A DNA stretch of 64,000 nucleotides from Bacteroidota bacterium (lineage in GTDB: Bacteria; Bacteroidota; Ignavibacteria; UBA10030; UBA8401), in contig JBBAAO010000001.1 in NCBI GenBank assembly GCA_041658205.1, forward strand, positions 1,426,001 to 1,490,000, written 5' to 3'. Below are positions 8,485 through 17,223 of this stretch, piece by piece (the first letter of the stretch is position 1; the number at the start of each line of letters is the position of its first letter). Made by a program: the position numbers and the translations under genes. The notes under the pieces were generated by a model that was not told the DNA's origin, searched no databases, and was given only the letters and a program-made list of their open reading frames with translations.

Positions 8485-9549
8485 TTGAAAAACAATTATT
8501 CAAAAGCAATTTTTGGAATTACTGCTGTTACGCTTCTCATCATTGCAGAAGTTATCTTGTTGTCCATCGAACGGAAGATATCAATTCCTATCGTTGGAGG
8601 AAAAATTGACACAACCTACTCTGTTCAGTTTCTCGCTTTTGGAGATGTGAATTTAGGTCGAACCGTTGGTCAAAAAATTCTAAAAATTAGTCCTCAATAT
8701 CCTTTCGAACGATATTCCATTTCACAGGACTCTGCAGATATCGTTTTTGCCAACTTGGAAAGCCAAATCTCTGATCAAAAAGGAGAGACGGGGCATCCAA
8801 AATTCAATTTGATTTTCACCGCTCCGCCCGAAGCCATTGCCACGTTGCAGCAATCGGGAATTGATATCGTCTCAACGGCAAATAATCATGCATTGGACTA
8901 TGGTATTGCCGCACTGGAAGAGACAATCGATCGCCTTCAACATTCGAACATTCCGTTCGTAGGAACGTCTAAACGGAAGGAAAATCTGTTTCGACCGTTG
9001 ATTTTCGAGAAAAACAAGATAAAATTCGCTATCTTTGCTGTATCAGCCTTCGTCAACATGACGTTTAAAGACTGGCGAAATTATCTTGCCACACCGGATA
9101 CAGTTCGATTATTGAAAGAAATTACTTCAGTGAAAGATTCGGTGGATGTTGTTATCATGAGTTATCACGGCGGTGTTGAATATATTGATCGACCTGTACA
9201 AAAAGTGAAAGATTTTGCTAATTGGTCTGCAGATCATGGAGTAGATATCTTTCTAGGACATCACCCGCATGTAACACACGGCATTGCAAAAAGAGGGAAG
9301 AGTTTCATCGTTCATTCTTTAGGAAATTTTGTTTTTTTTCAGCCGCAGCATTATTGGACACAGCGGAGTTATGGAGTAAAATTTCTCATTGAGAAAAAAG
9401 ATAGCGTAACAAACATTCAAATAACAAAACTTCTACCGGTAAATGTTTCTATGCGAACAGAACGGTTGAAGGATTCTACAGAGCGCAGTAAGTTGATCCA
9501 ACGGACACAAAAATTATCAAATATTGATCTATCATCATATTGGAATTAA
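8485..9549 (+). CDS. CapA-family (poly-gamma-glutamate capsule type) metallophosphatase-like protein
   Basis: This 354-residue protein has an N-terminal signal anchor (about residues 9-28), then the CapA fold related to calcineurin-like phosphoesterases. AFGDVNLGR, ANLES, NNHALDYG, MSYHGGVEY, GHHPHV and HSLGNFVF are the conserved blocks. CapA proteins help export or anchor poly-gamma-glutamate, but many homologues have no capsule operon, and none is seen here. The start is TTG: an in-frame stop (that of the previous gene) lies 16 bases before it and any later ATG would remove the anchor. Confidence 0.85.
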   Translation: MKNNYSKAIFGITAVTLLIIAEVILLSIERKISIPIVGGKIDTTYSVQFLAFGDVNLGRTVGQKILKISPQYPFERYSISQDSADIVFANLESQISDQKGETGHPKFNLIFTAPPEAIATLQQSGIDIVSTANNHALDYGIAALEETIDRLQHSNIPFVGTSKRKENLFRPLIFEKNKIKFAIFAVSAFVNMTFKDWRNYLATPDTVRLLKEITSVKDSVDVVIMSYHGGVEYIDRPVQKVKDFANWSADHGVDIFLGHHPHVTHGIAKRGKSFIVHSLGNFVFFQPQHYWTQRSYGVKFLIEKKDSVTNIQITKLLPVNVSMRTERLKDSTERSKLIQRTQKLSNIDLSSYWN

Positions 9550-9550
9550 C

Positions 9551-10354
9551 GTGAGAAAAGCTTTTTCTTTTATTGTAACAATTTTTCTTTCCCTATACAT
9601 TATTTCTTGCTCATCATCAGAAGAAATCATTATTCTTCCGGTCGAAGAACATTTTGTCAGAGCGAAAGCGATGTTTGACAATGATGATTATCTTGAAGCA
9701 ATTGAAGATTTTAAAATTATCACTGTGCAATTTCAAGGAAGTGAATTTGGCGATGACGCACAATACTATCTTGCCGAATGCCGATTTCGCAGAGAAGAGT
9801 TTATTCTCGCTGCCGCAGAATATGATAATCTGGTAAGATTAATGCCTGGAAGTCCGTTTGCACCTGCTGCACGGTATAAGAGAGCTGAATCGTATTATCA
9901 ACTCTCCCCAAAATCACAATTGGATCAAAAATATACGCGTTATGCTCTTGATAACTTTCAAACTTATATAGAATTTTCACCCACGGATAGTTTAGTACAA
10001 GACGCTGAAAGAAAAATTGAAGAATTGACTTTAAAATTGTCGAAAAAAATGTTCGATGGCGGAAAGTTATACTACAGAATGGAATATTACAAAGCGGCCG
10101 TCTCTTATTTTGACAAATTAATTCAAGATTACCACGATTCGCCGTATGTAGATGATGGAATGTTTTGGAAAGCAAAATGTCAAAATGAACGGAAGGATTT
10201 TTCCGGCGCAAATCAAACACTCGTTGAGTTAGTTACGAAATTCCCTGCAACCGATCTTCTCAAAGAGATCGATGAGTTACAAAAGGAAATTGATGCGGAT
10301 AAACTTGAATATGATGAAGACCAACAGAAACGTCAATTGAGCATATCTGAATGA
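9551..10354 (+). CDS. bamD: Outer membrane protein assembly factor BamD
   Basis: The 267-residue lipoprotein has a signal peptide ending in the lipobox IISC (Cys about residue 19). TPR repeats follow: FDNDDYLEAIEDFKIITVQF, FGDDAQYYLAECRFR, LYYRMEYYKAAVSYFDKLI and DDGMFWKAKCQNER. Length and repeat spacing fit BamD/YfiO, which helps BamA insert beta-barrel proteins. The GTG at 9551 is preferred to an upstream frame-open ATG at 9524 because it starts one base after the CapA stop and puts the signal peptide at the very N-terminus. It overlaps the next gene by ATGA. Confidence 0.88.
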   Translation: MRKAFSFIVTIFLSLYIISCSSSEEIIILPVEEHFVRAKAMFDNDDYLEAIEDFKIITVQFQGSEFGDDAQYYLAECRFRREEFILAAAEYDNLVRLMPGSPFAPAARYKRAESYYQLSPKSQLDQKYTRYALDNFQTYIEFSPTDSLVQDAERKIEELTLKLSKKMFDGGKLYYRMEYYKAAVSYFDKLIQDYHDSPYVDDGMFWKAKCQNERKDFSGANQTLVELVTKFPATDLLKEIDELQKEIDADKLEYDEDQQKRQLSISE

Positions 10355-10830
10355 GTGCAGAACTTCCATTGCAACAACATCAGGCGGGCATGACTCAGTT
10401 GGTTCTGCCAAATGATACTAACCAGTTAGGTAATTTACTGGGTGGACAGTTAATGCATTGGATTGATCTTGTGGCAGCTATTGCTGCGGCACGTCATTCA
10501 AAAAGAATCTGTGTCACTGCGTCGGTGGATGATCTCAATTTTCTTCATCCTATTAAGATCGGCGAAGTCGTTACATTACTTGCTTCTATCAACAGAGTCT
10601 TTCGAACATCGATGGAAGTAGGAGTCAAAGTCCTTTCAGAAAATCTTTTAACAGGAAACATAAAGCACGCGAATACTGCATACCTTACGTTTGTAGCGTT
10701 AGATGAAAATAGTAAACCGATTCAGGTACCACAGGTAACAATTGCGTCTGAAGAAGAACAAAGGCGTTTTGACGATGCACTTCACCGCAGAGACCTTCGT
10801 TTGTCACGCAGGAAAAAAATACTCAACTAA
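10351..10830 (+). CDS. Acyl-CoA thioesterase, hotdog fold (YciA-like)
   Basis: This 159-residue single hotdog domain matches the YciA/BACH family of acyl-CoA thioesterases. Motifs are LVLPNDTNQLGNLLGGQLM with the catalytic Asp/Asn region, IDLVAAIAAARHS and the VTLLASINRVFRTSMEVGV strand. It hydrolyses acyl-CoA to free acid and CoA in the cytoplasm; chain-length specificity is not readable. The start overlaps the bamD stop (ATGA), so it is translationally coupled to an envelope gene cluster. Confidence 0.9.
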   Translation: MSAELPLQQHQAGMTQLVLPNDTNQLGNLLGGQLMHWIDLVAAIAAARHSKRICVTASVDDLNFLHPIKIGEVVTLLASINRVFRTSMEVGVKVLSENLLTGNIKHANTAYLTFVALDENSKPIQVPQVTIASEEEQRRFDDALHRRDLRLSRRKKILN

Positions 10831-10841
10831 ATCTTACAATT

Positions 10842-13073
10842 GTGAATGCAAAAAAGGGGAATTTTTGCTTAAATACTGCAGCAGTTATCGTTCTGTCTAT
10901 GGTGTTAAACTTTTTTTTCCCAATCTGTTCAATTGCACAACTTCATTCAATTAATTCTATTAGTATCGTTCAACAGTTTACTCTTCCATTTCAAGTAGTT
11001 CACCCGGTATTCATACATTTTTCCTCGCTTCGATTTCCTGACGTTCTATCGTATGATGTTGATTCATCAACATTCTTTATACTGAAAAATGATGGTTTTG
11101 GTAAATTCGAACGGGGGAAAACGATTGCTCGTTCAACAGCCGTCTCTTCTATAACTGTAGGAAATGTTAATAATGATGGTATCGACGACATCGTAATTGT
11201 CCATCGTGAAGGAAATCAATTGGAGGTGTTGATCAGCAAACAGTCCGATTCAACGTATAGACAATCATTTTATCCTGTAAATTTTTATCCGGAGAAAGCC
11301 ACTATCGGAGATCTTAATAATGATAACATTCCCGATATCATGAGTTACGGTATACTTTCATCGGGTATAAGTTTTCTTCAGGCGAAAGGAAACGGAATAT
11401 TTTATCCTGTAAAATCTCTCTTCGAGAATATTTCAGTGAGCAATGTTTCCCTGATTACGATCAATGGGGACAACGTCATTGATATTGCACTACATAATTG
11501 GCTAAGCAATGAAACCATTTTATATCTTGGATTGAGGAAGCTTAAATTTAGCGAACAGACGGTTCTTTCATTTGGTGAAGACAGTGTACACACGCTGTTT
11601 TCCGATTTTAATAACGATCAACTTGCTGATGTTGCTGTCACTTCAACAAAAGATAGGACACTTCAAATTCTTGAAGGTGATGGACTAGGAAATTTTTCTT
11701 TTTCACGAGCACTTCCCATGTATCATGCACCTTCACGAATTGAATGGGGAGCCTTTCACACTCCTTCATCAACAGATATCGTATTGATTGATGAACAATC
11801 AAAGATCTTTTCCTTATTTTTAAGTGAGAGTAATGGAAATTTTTTTGACGAAATGATCTTCGGCACCGAAACGATGTCCTCTTCTATTTTGCCGGGAGAT
11901 ATCAATGGAGATGGCTTAACAGACATCATTCTTTTTTCAGAGCATAACAATGAATATAGCATTTGTTGGAACTCTCAGACCGATTTTGTTTCGAATGAAA
12001 GTGAAATATCCTTTGCGGTAGGATTGAAACCGAACAATCTCTTTGTGCAAGATCTTGACGGTAATTCGAAAGATGATCTTGTTATAACCAATTATGAATC
12101 TGCGACCATATCTGTATTGATGGCTGACAATAAATATTTTTCGGGTCAGATATCTCTTGAAACACCTGATAAACCTGTCGCTGTTTCTCTCTACGCAAAA
12201 ACAGATTCAACCATCACACTGTATTCTATTCATCAAGAGAATCCAAAAATCTCATTGATTACTCTTCGAAAAGAGAAAGATACTTTATCCACATTAACCG
12301 GAGTTGTAGAACAATTTTCTATTTCACTTCCTGAAAAACCAATTACTGTTCTTCCCGATGTTTCCTATATGGAAAAAGGAATATCTTTGTATGCATTTAT
12401 GCCATCGGGGACGAATTCTATTGTTTTTTATCAACAGGTAAAAGGGACGCGTTTTCTGACAAGAAGCCTTGTCCCGATCATTCCTTCAAAAATAATATTT
12501 TCAACAATCAACGATCTTAACAATGACGGTAAAACGGATCTTCTATACGTATACAGTAATATTGATACACAAAACAATCTTTTAGGAATCACATTAAACG
12601 ATTCTAGCGGAAACTTTAAGGGGAAAGTATATTCAACTGTTTTGATAGATTCGATCATTAAACGTGCGATTATTTATTTAGAGGATGTTAACGGTGACCA
12701 AATTAAAGATTGTTTGTTATATACTTCTCCAAGTAATTCACTTCGTTTATCGTTAGGAAAGAAAGACAACACGTTCGAACAATTTGAAACTATTCTTGAT
12801 TCGCTTTCCGTAAAAATGACAGAACAAATTCAGACATACGACTTTAATAATGACGGAATTCTGGATATTCTCTTTGCCGATAAAATGTCAGGCGAATTAC
12901 TATTGTATCGAGGAAAAGGGAATGGAAAATTTTATTCTTCGGTAACAATTGCAGATCTTCCAAACGATTCTGTATTTCGCTGCGGTGATTTTAACGGAGA
13001 CAATGCCGCAGACATTGCTTATACTCATCCTTCAGGCCATACGATAACATTGATTTATGGGAATGCGCATTAA
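10842..13073 (+). CDS. Secreted FG-GAP/VCBS repeat protein
   Basis: The 743-residue protein has an N-terminal signal peptide (about residues 10-33, GTG start) and then repeats of the FG-GAP/VCBS type. I count ten Asp-rich calcium-type loops, among them NVNNDGIDDI, DLNNDNIPDI, DFNNDQLADV, DINGDGLTDI, DLNNDGKTDL, DVNGDQIKDC and DFNNDGILDI. Such repeats build a beta-propeller that binds calcium and often mediates adhesion. No sorting domain is visible at its C-terminus. It overlaps the next gene, a sorted metalloprotease, by 17 bases, so the two are probably made together. No enzyme domain was recognised. Confidence 0.85.
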   Translation: MNAKKGNFCLNTAAVIVLSMVLNFFFPICSIAQLHSINSISIVQQFTLPFQVVHPVFIHFSSLRFPDVLSYDVDSSTFFILKNDGFGKFERGKTIARSTAVSSITVGNVNNDGIDDIVIVHREGNQLEVLISKQSDSTYRQSFYPVNFYPEKATIGDLNNDNIPDIMSYGILSSGISFLQAKGNGIFYPVKSLFENISVSNVSLITINGDNVIDIALHNWLSNETILYLGLRKLKFSEQTVLSFGEDSVHTLFSDFNNDQLADVAVTSTKDRTLQILEGDGLGNFSFSRALPMYHAPSRIEWGAFHTPSSTDIVLIDEQSKIFSLFLSESNGNFFDEMIFGTETMSSSILPGDINGDGLTDIILFSEHNNEYSICWNSQTDFVSNESEISFAVGLKPNNLFVQDLDGNSKDDLVITNYESATISVLMADNKYFSGQISLETPDKPVAVSLYAKTDSTITLYSIHQENPKISLITLRKEKDTLSTLTGVVEQFSISLPEKPITVLPDVSYMEKGISLYAFMPSGTNSIVFYQQVKGTRFLTRSLVPIIPSKIIFSTINDLNNDGKTDLLYVYSNIDTQNNLLGITLNDSSGNFKGKVYSTVLIDSIIKRAIIYLEDVNGDQIKDCLLYTSPSNSLRLSLGKKDNTFEQFETILDSLSVKMTEQIQTYDFNNDGILDILFADKMSGELLLYRGKGNGKFYSSVTIADLPNDSVFRCGDFNGDNAADIAYTHPSGHTITLIYGNAH

Positions 13074-14637
13074 TATCCTAACAGTAATTTTCTTTTCTGC
13101 ACTACTTTTCGCTCAAGAACCGGGAGAGAAATGCGGAACCTATAGGCAAGTTCAACTCATTACGCAAGCGAAAATACAACAGATTGAACTACCGGTTGTC
13201 ACGCGTCCTATTCTTCAAAAAAGTATCGTGACGAAGAATCAAAAAATCCGAATTCATTATGACACATCCGGGAGTAATACCCCCGCAATGGTTGACGCTG
13301 CGGGAAATCGTGTTGCCAATTCTTCAAAAAAATTTATTGACACACTCTCAGTAATTCTGGACTCCGTGTGGCATGCTGAAATCGACTCGTATGGATTTAC
13401 TGAACCACCCAAAGACAGCGGACGAGGAAACGGAAACGAATTTGATTTTTACGTGTTGGAATTAAGTCAAGGTTTGTTTGGTGAAACTATTATTGAAACC
13501 GATTTTCCTGTTGGTCCAACAAAAACCAATCAACAATATGCAACCTATATTCGAATCGACAACGATTTTGGTGCAGGGTACAGAACAAAAGGCGTCCAAG
13601 CAATTTTAGCAACCACGGCGCACGAATTTCATCATGCGATACAAGTGGGAGGATCTGGTGTTTGGGAATCGGACCAATTCTATTTTTACGAAATATGTGC
13701 CGAAGCAATGGAAAACACTGTCTTTAATGAGGCAAAAGACTATATCTTCGATGTTCGTACGTATTTTAAAAATATCTCTTCAGTTCCCTTGTTTATTCGT
13801 TCGCAGAGCAATTATCCGGGATACGAAAGGGCAATATGGGGAATGTTCTTGATGAAGAAATATGGAACCTCTATTATGAAAGAGATCTGGAATGAAATGA
13901 AACTTCAACAGCCAGTTCCAGCTTTAAATGCCGCCCTGAATAAATATTCCACATCCATTCAACGAGAATATTCCGATTTTTCATATTGGAATTTTTTCAC
14001 TGCTCATCGCGCAGATTCTATTCGATATTATTCTGATGCAAAAATTCTTCCCTCTGTTGCACTGTCCAATTCTCTCGTTGCAACATCAGTGATACAAGAT
14101 CACATGGTAATTTCAGAAAGCTTTGCGTCAAATTATTATAAAATAAGTGTCGCAAACGATTCATCGTTTTTTATTATTTCTAACACACACTACCAAGACG
14201 GCATTGGAGTTGGACAACAATCATTATCAGCAAAACTTTCTTACACCTCTTCTTCATCAAGCGGTTTTCCTTCAGTTTCCAAATCTATCTTTGCTGCATT
14301 TACCCCATCAGAACCGCAATTTTGGTCTTACATTTCGGTAGGGAATAAGTCGTTTGGATCTTGTTTCCCAAATCCTTTTAACCCATCGACTTCTTCTTTT
14401 TTGATTTCTCTTGACGGTATTGGTGCATTAAGCGATGCAACACTATCTATTGTTTCAGCCTCAACTATGGATCTTGTTTTTTCAAATACTGCCAAATATA
14501 CTACGTTTTCTGGCACACAATATGCGGAATGGAAAGGAAGAGATAACAAAGGGAATATAGTGTCGTCAGGTATATATTTGTATATTTTGGCGAAGGGTTC
14601 TTCTGTTATCAAAGGAAAATTTGCAATAATTAGATGA
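13057..14637 (+). CDS. Secreted zinc metalloprotease with C-terminal sorting domain
   Basis: The 526-residue protein has a short signal peptide (residues 3-19; the ATG at 13063 is an equally good start), a protease domain and a C-terminal beta domain. The zinc motif HEFHH (about 189-193) matches HExxH, preceded by ATTA. The final ~100 residues contain CFPNPFNPSTSS and end with SGIYLYIL and GKFAIIR. This is the type A sorting/FlgD-like signature that sends proteins out through a type IX secretion system. Substrate is unknown. It overlaps both neighbours: the FG-GAP gene upstream and ccmA downstream (ATGA). Confidence 0.87.
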   Translation: MGMRINILTVIFFSALLFAQEPGEKCGTYRQVQLITQAKIQQIELPVVTRPILQKSIVTKNQKIRIHYDTSGSNTPAMVDAAGNRVANSSKKFIDTLSVILDSVWHAEIDSYGFTEPPKDSGRGNGNEFDFYVLELSQGLFGETIIETDFPVGPTKTNQQYATYIRIDNDFGAGYRTKGVQAILATTAHEFHHAIQVGGSGVWESDQFYFYEICAEAMENTVFNEAKDYIFDVRTYFKNISSVPLFIRSQSNYPGYERAIWGMFLMKKYGTSIMKEIWNEMKLQQPVPALNAALNKYSTSIQREYSDFSYWNFFTAHRADSIRYYSDAKILPSVALSNSLVATSVIQDHMVISESFASNYYKISVANDSSFFIISNTHYQDGIGVGQQSLSAKLSYTSSSSSGFPSVSKSIFAAFTPSEPQFWSYISVGNKSFGSCFPNPFNPSTSSFLISLDGIGALSDATLSIVSASTMDLVFSNTAKYTTFSGTQYAEWKGRDNKGNIVSSGIYLYILAKGSSVIKGKFAIIR

Positions 14638-15266
14638 AAAAACTGACCTTTAAGTCCGAAAATATTACTAAATTATATAATCGTAAAAAGATTCTGGAAA
14701 ATATCTCATTTTCTTTCACAGAAGGTGTTTCATTTGCAATAACGGGAAAAAATGGTTCCGGCAAATCAACATTGGTAAAGATACTTTGTGGTGTGTTATC
14801 ACCATCAAAGGGGATAGTTGAATTTACGGTGAATGGTTCAACCGTTCAGTATCCTGATTATTATCCTTATATCGGTTTAGTTTCGCCGTATTTAAATATG
14901 TACGAAGAATTTTCTGCAGAAGAGAATCTATCGTTTATATCGAAGGTCAGAAACTTAGGGATAAAGAGCAGCGACCGTGCGATGATGTTGCTGAATGAAT
15001 TCGGTATTTATGAACATCGAAAAAAAGAAGTCCGCTATTTTTCATCGGGAATGAAACAACGATTAAAATATTGTGCGGCATTATTACACGAGCCGTTGTT
15101 ATTGGTCTTAGATGAACCATCTTCGAATCTTGATCAGTATGGAATTGAAGCTGTCCGAAAATTTATGATGCTGCAAAAGCAATACGGATCATTAATCTTT
15201 GCAACGAACGACAAAGACGATCTTCAATATGCTGATACAGTGTTTTCGGTTGAGAATGGCAAATAA
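14634..15266 (+). CDS. ccmA: Heme exporter ATP-binding subunit CcmA
   Basis: The 210-residue ABC ATPase has a Walker A GKNGSGKST (about residues 38-46), the signature SSGMKQRLKY (about 137-146) and Walker B LLVLDEPSSNLD (about 157-168). With CcmB it forms the ABC transporter that releases holo-CcmE for cytochrome c maturation. The assignment rests on its place at the head of ccmB, C, D, E and F. Its start overlaps the stop of the metalloprotease gene. Confidence 0.92.
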   Translation: MKKLTFKSENITKLYNRKKILENISFSFTEGVSFAITGKNGSGKSTLVKILCGVLSPSKGIVEFTVNGSTVQYPDYYPYIGLVSPYLNMYEEFSAEENLSFISKVRNLGIKSSDRAMMLLNEFGIYEHRKKEVRYFSSGMKQRLKYCAALLHEPLLLVLDEPSSNLDQYGIEAVRKFMMLQKQYGSLIFATNDKDDLQYADTVFSVENGK

Positions 15267-15282
15267 TTAGTTACGCTATAAA

Positions 15283-15951
15283 ATGACTCTTACAACCTCT
15301 TATCACATTTTTATCAAAGAATTCGTTTCCGAGTTTCGGACTCGGTATGCATTAAATGCTTTGCTGATGTTTGTGGTGACGACGCTTTCAATAATTCTGT
15401 TTTCTATTGGCGCAGAATCACCTTCGAATGATGTTCTTTCTGGAACATTATGGATTGTGATTTTTTTTAGCGCCATGTCCGGCCTTTCCCGCACGTTTGT
15501 TGCCGAAGAAGAACGTGGAACATCTATGACTTTACGGCTATTAGTAAATTCAAGTTCGGTGTACATTGGAAAGTTAGTGTATAATTTCATTCTGATACTT
15601 TTTCTTTCCATTATTATTGCCGCTTGTTATTTGTTGTTTATCACAGAATTCACTGTCAAATCGACCAACATTTTTTGGATTACAATTGTTCTTGGAAGTG
15701 CAGGGCTCGCAAGTGCTTCGACAATTCTTGCAGCAATCATCGCAAAAGCAAACACAAAAGGGACTCTTTTTCCGGTTCTTGCCTTTCCGATATTATTACC
15801 GCTTTTGCTTACATGTATTAATGCTACAAAACTTTCAACAGAAGGAGCCTTTATCTCTGAAGCACTGAAAGAATTTCAGATCTTATTGTCATTCACAGTG
15901 GTGATGATCGCTACTTCATTCTTAGTATTCGATTTCGTTTGGAAAGATTAA
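15283..15951 (+). CDS. ccmB: Heme exporter membrane subunit CcmB
   Basis: This 222-residue protein has about six hydrophobic segments and the CcmB core features: an N-terminal cytoplasmic part, the LFSIGAESP stretch, and the soluble loop SGLSRTFVAEEERGT before LRLLVNSSSVYIGK. It is the permease partner of CcmA in the system that attaches heme to c-type cytochromes. It follows ccmA by 16 bases. Confidence 0.9.
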   Translation: MTLTTSYHIFIKEFVSEFRTRYALNALLMFVVTTLSIILFSIGAESPSNDVLSGTLWIVIFFSAMSGLSRTFVAEEERGTSMTLRLLVNSSSVYIGKLVYNFILILFLSIIIAACYLLFITEFTVKSTNIFWITIVLGSAGLASASTILAAIIAKANTKGTLFPVLAFPILLPLLLTCINATKLSTEGAFISEALKEFQILLSFTVVMIATSFLVFDFVWKD

Positions 15952-15957
15952 AACAAT

Positions 15958-16674
15958 ATGAAAATGTGGCTCAAAATTGCAGTTTCTGTTTGGTTAACAG
16001 GAATTATTATCGCAGGAATAGCGTTCCCAATGGTGAGAGTTCCTGAAACGTGGTATCAGTTTCCGTTTATTCCGGGATTGGAAGAAAAAGCGCGGAATAT
16101 TATTTTCCATGTTCCAATTTCGTGGGCTACCGTTGTTGCATTTGTTATGTCGATGATCTATGGCATAATATATCTTCGTAAAAAAGACATCGACTATGAT
16201 CTTCGATCGGTTTCTTCGGCAAGTTTAGGTCTATTATTATGCGTCCTGGCCACTGTAACCGGTGCAATCTGGGCGAAGTTCAACTGGGGCTCATTTTGGA
16301 ATTGGGATCCTCGTCAAACATCGATCTTTATTTTGTTATTGATCTACGGAGCATATTTCGTTTTGCGTTCAGCTATCGATGAAGAGGAACGCAGGGCAAC
16401 ATTATCATCTGTCTATTCAATCATTGCCGGTGTTACCGTTCCTTTTTTTATTTTTGTGATGCCAAGAATTATGTCAGGACTTCATCCCGGATCGCTAGGA
16501 GATGAACAAGGGAAAGGACCTGTGTTGGAGTTTAAAATGGCAACGAACATGCTGTTGGTATTTTTAGGATCATTAGCCGGATTTACGGTATTATATTTTT
16601 GGATGTATACGATAAAAGTCCGCCTAATGAGAATCGAGCGTCAAGTTCAACACTTTACAGACACTAATTTATAA
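15958..16674 (+). CDS. ccmC: Heme-handling membrane protein CcmC
   Basis: The 238-residue protein has six hydrophobic segments and the tryptophan-rich WWD motif WGSFWNWDPRQTS (about residues 110-122). Conserved external histidines sit near HVPISW (about 52) and GLHPGS (about 175). It delivers heme to CcmE at the outer face of the membrane. The gene lies 6 bases after ccmB, in the expected order. Confidence 0.94.
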   Translation: MKMWLKIAVSVWLTGIIIAGIAFPMVRVPETWYQFPFIPGLEEKARNIIFHVPISWATVVAFVMSMIYGIIYLRKKDIDYDLRSVSSASLGLLLCVLATVTGAIWAKFNWGSFWNWDPRQTSIFILLLIYGAYFVLRSAIDEEERRATLSSVYSIIAGVTVPFFIFVMPRIMSGLHPGSLGDEQGKGPVLEFKMATNMLLVFLGSLAGFTVLYFWMYTIKVRLMRIERQVQHFTDTNL

Positions 16675-16683
16675 GGAATATTC

Positions 16684-16815
16684 ATGGAATTTTTTGAACA
16701 AAATCAAATGTACGTCGTTCTGGTCGTTATCCTTGCGATCTGGTTTGGTTTTTTAGGATATTTATTTAAACTCGATCTGAAAATTAAAAAACTTGAAGAA
16801 CAAATTAAGAAATAA
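16684..16815 (+). CDS. ccmD: Small membrane protein CcmD
   Basis: This 43-residue reading frame fills the gap between ccmC and ccmE and is too short for many gene callers. It begins MEFFEQNQMYVV, has one membrane span (about residues 9-28) and ends in a charged helix rich in Lys and Glu, the layout of CcmD. CcmD stabilises the CcmABC-CcmE complex. Assignment rests on size, topology and position. Confidence 0.85.
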   Translation: MEFFEQNQMYVVLVVILAIWFGFLGYLFKLDLKIKKLEEQIKK

Positions 16816-16826
16816 TAGGAGAGTAT

Positions 16827-17216
16827 ATGAATCTAAAAGTAGTGGTGGCAAGCATTATTATTGTTGGAGCATTGATATTCGGCGCATCCACATTTATCGA
16901 AAGCAATATTGAGTATATGGATTTTTCCAAAGCTCAGACGGTCAACAAAAAAGTACAGGTAAAAGGAAAATGGGTGAAAGAAAAAGAATCCTCATTTGAT
17001 GCTTCTAAAGCGCAATTTACATTTTATATGGTTGATGATAATGAACAAGAAGTGAAAGTTGTTCTCGATGGTGCAAAACCAAATAATTTTGATATTGCCA
17101 CAGAAGTTGTTGCTAAAGGTCGTTTTAAGGATGGATACTTTCATGCCAATGAACTGCTGACAAAATGCCCTTCAAAATATGAAGGCGACGGCGAAGCTGT
17201 AAAGAAAACATTATGA
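16827..17216 (+). CDS. ccmE: Heme chaperone CcmE, Cys-type (CxxxY)
   Basis: The 129-residue protein has an N-terminal anchor (residues 5-22) and the OB-like periplasmic domain, with VAKGRFKDGYFHANELL leading into the heme-binding tail. In classical CcmE the heme is bound covalently by His in HxxxY. Here that position is Cys, in CPSKY (Cys114, Tyr118), giving CxxxY. The Cys form is known from archaea and some bacteria such as Desulfovibrio. The downstream ccmF is intact, and no ccmG or ccmH is found in the window, which also fits that variant. GGAG precedes the start. Confidence 0.9.
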   Translation: MNLKVVVASIIIVGALIFGASTFIESNIEYMDFSKAQTVNKKVQVKGKWVKEKESSFDASKAQFTFYMVDDNEQEVKVVLDGAKPNNFDIATEVVAKGRFKDGYFHANELLTKCPSKYEGDGEAVKKTL

Positions 17217-17223
17217 GGTATTC

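Noticed and set aside
16684..16815. Reading this gap as non-coding
   Set aside because: It holds a 43-residue frame with the membrane span and charged tail of CcmD in the expected position.
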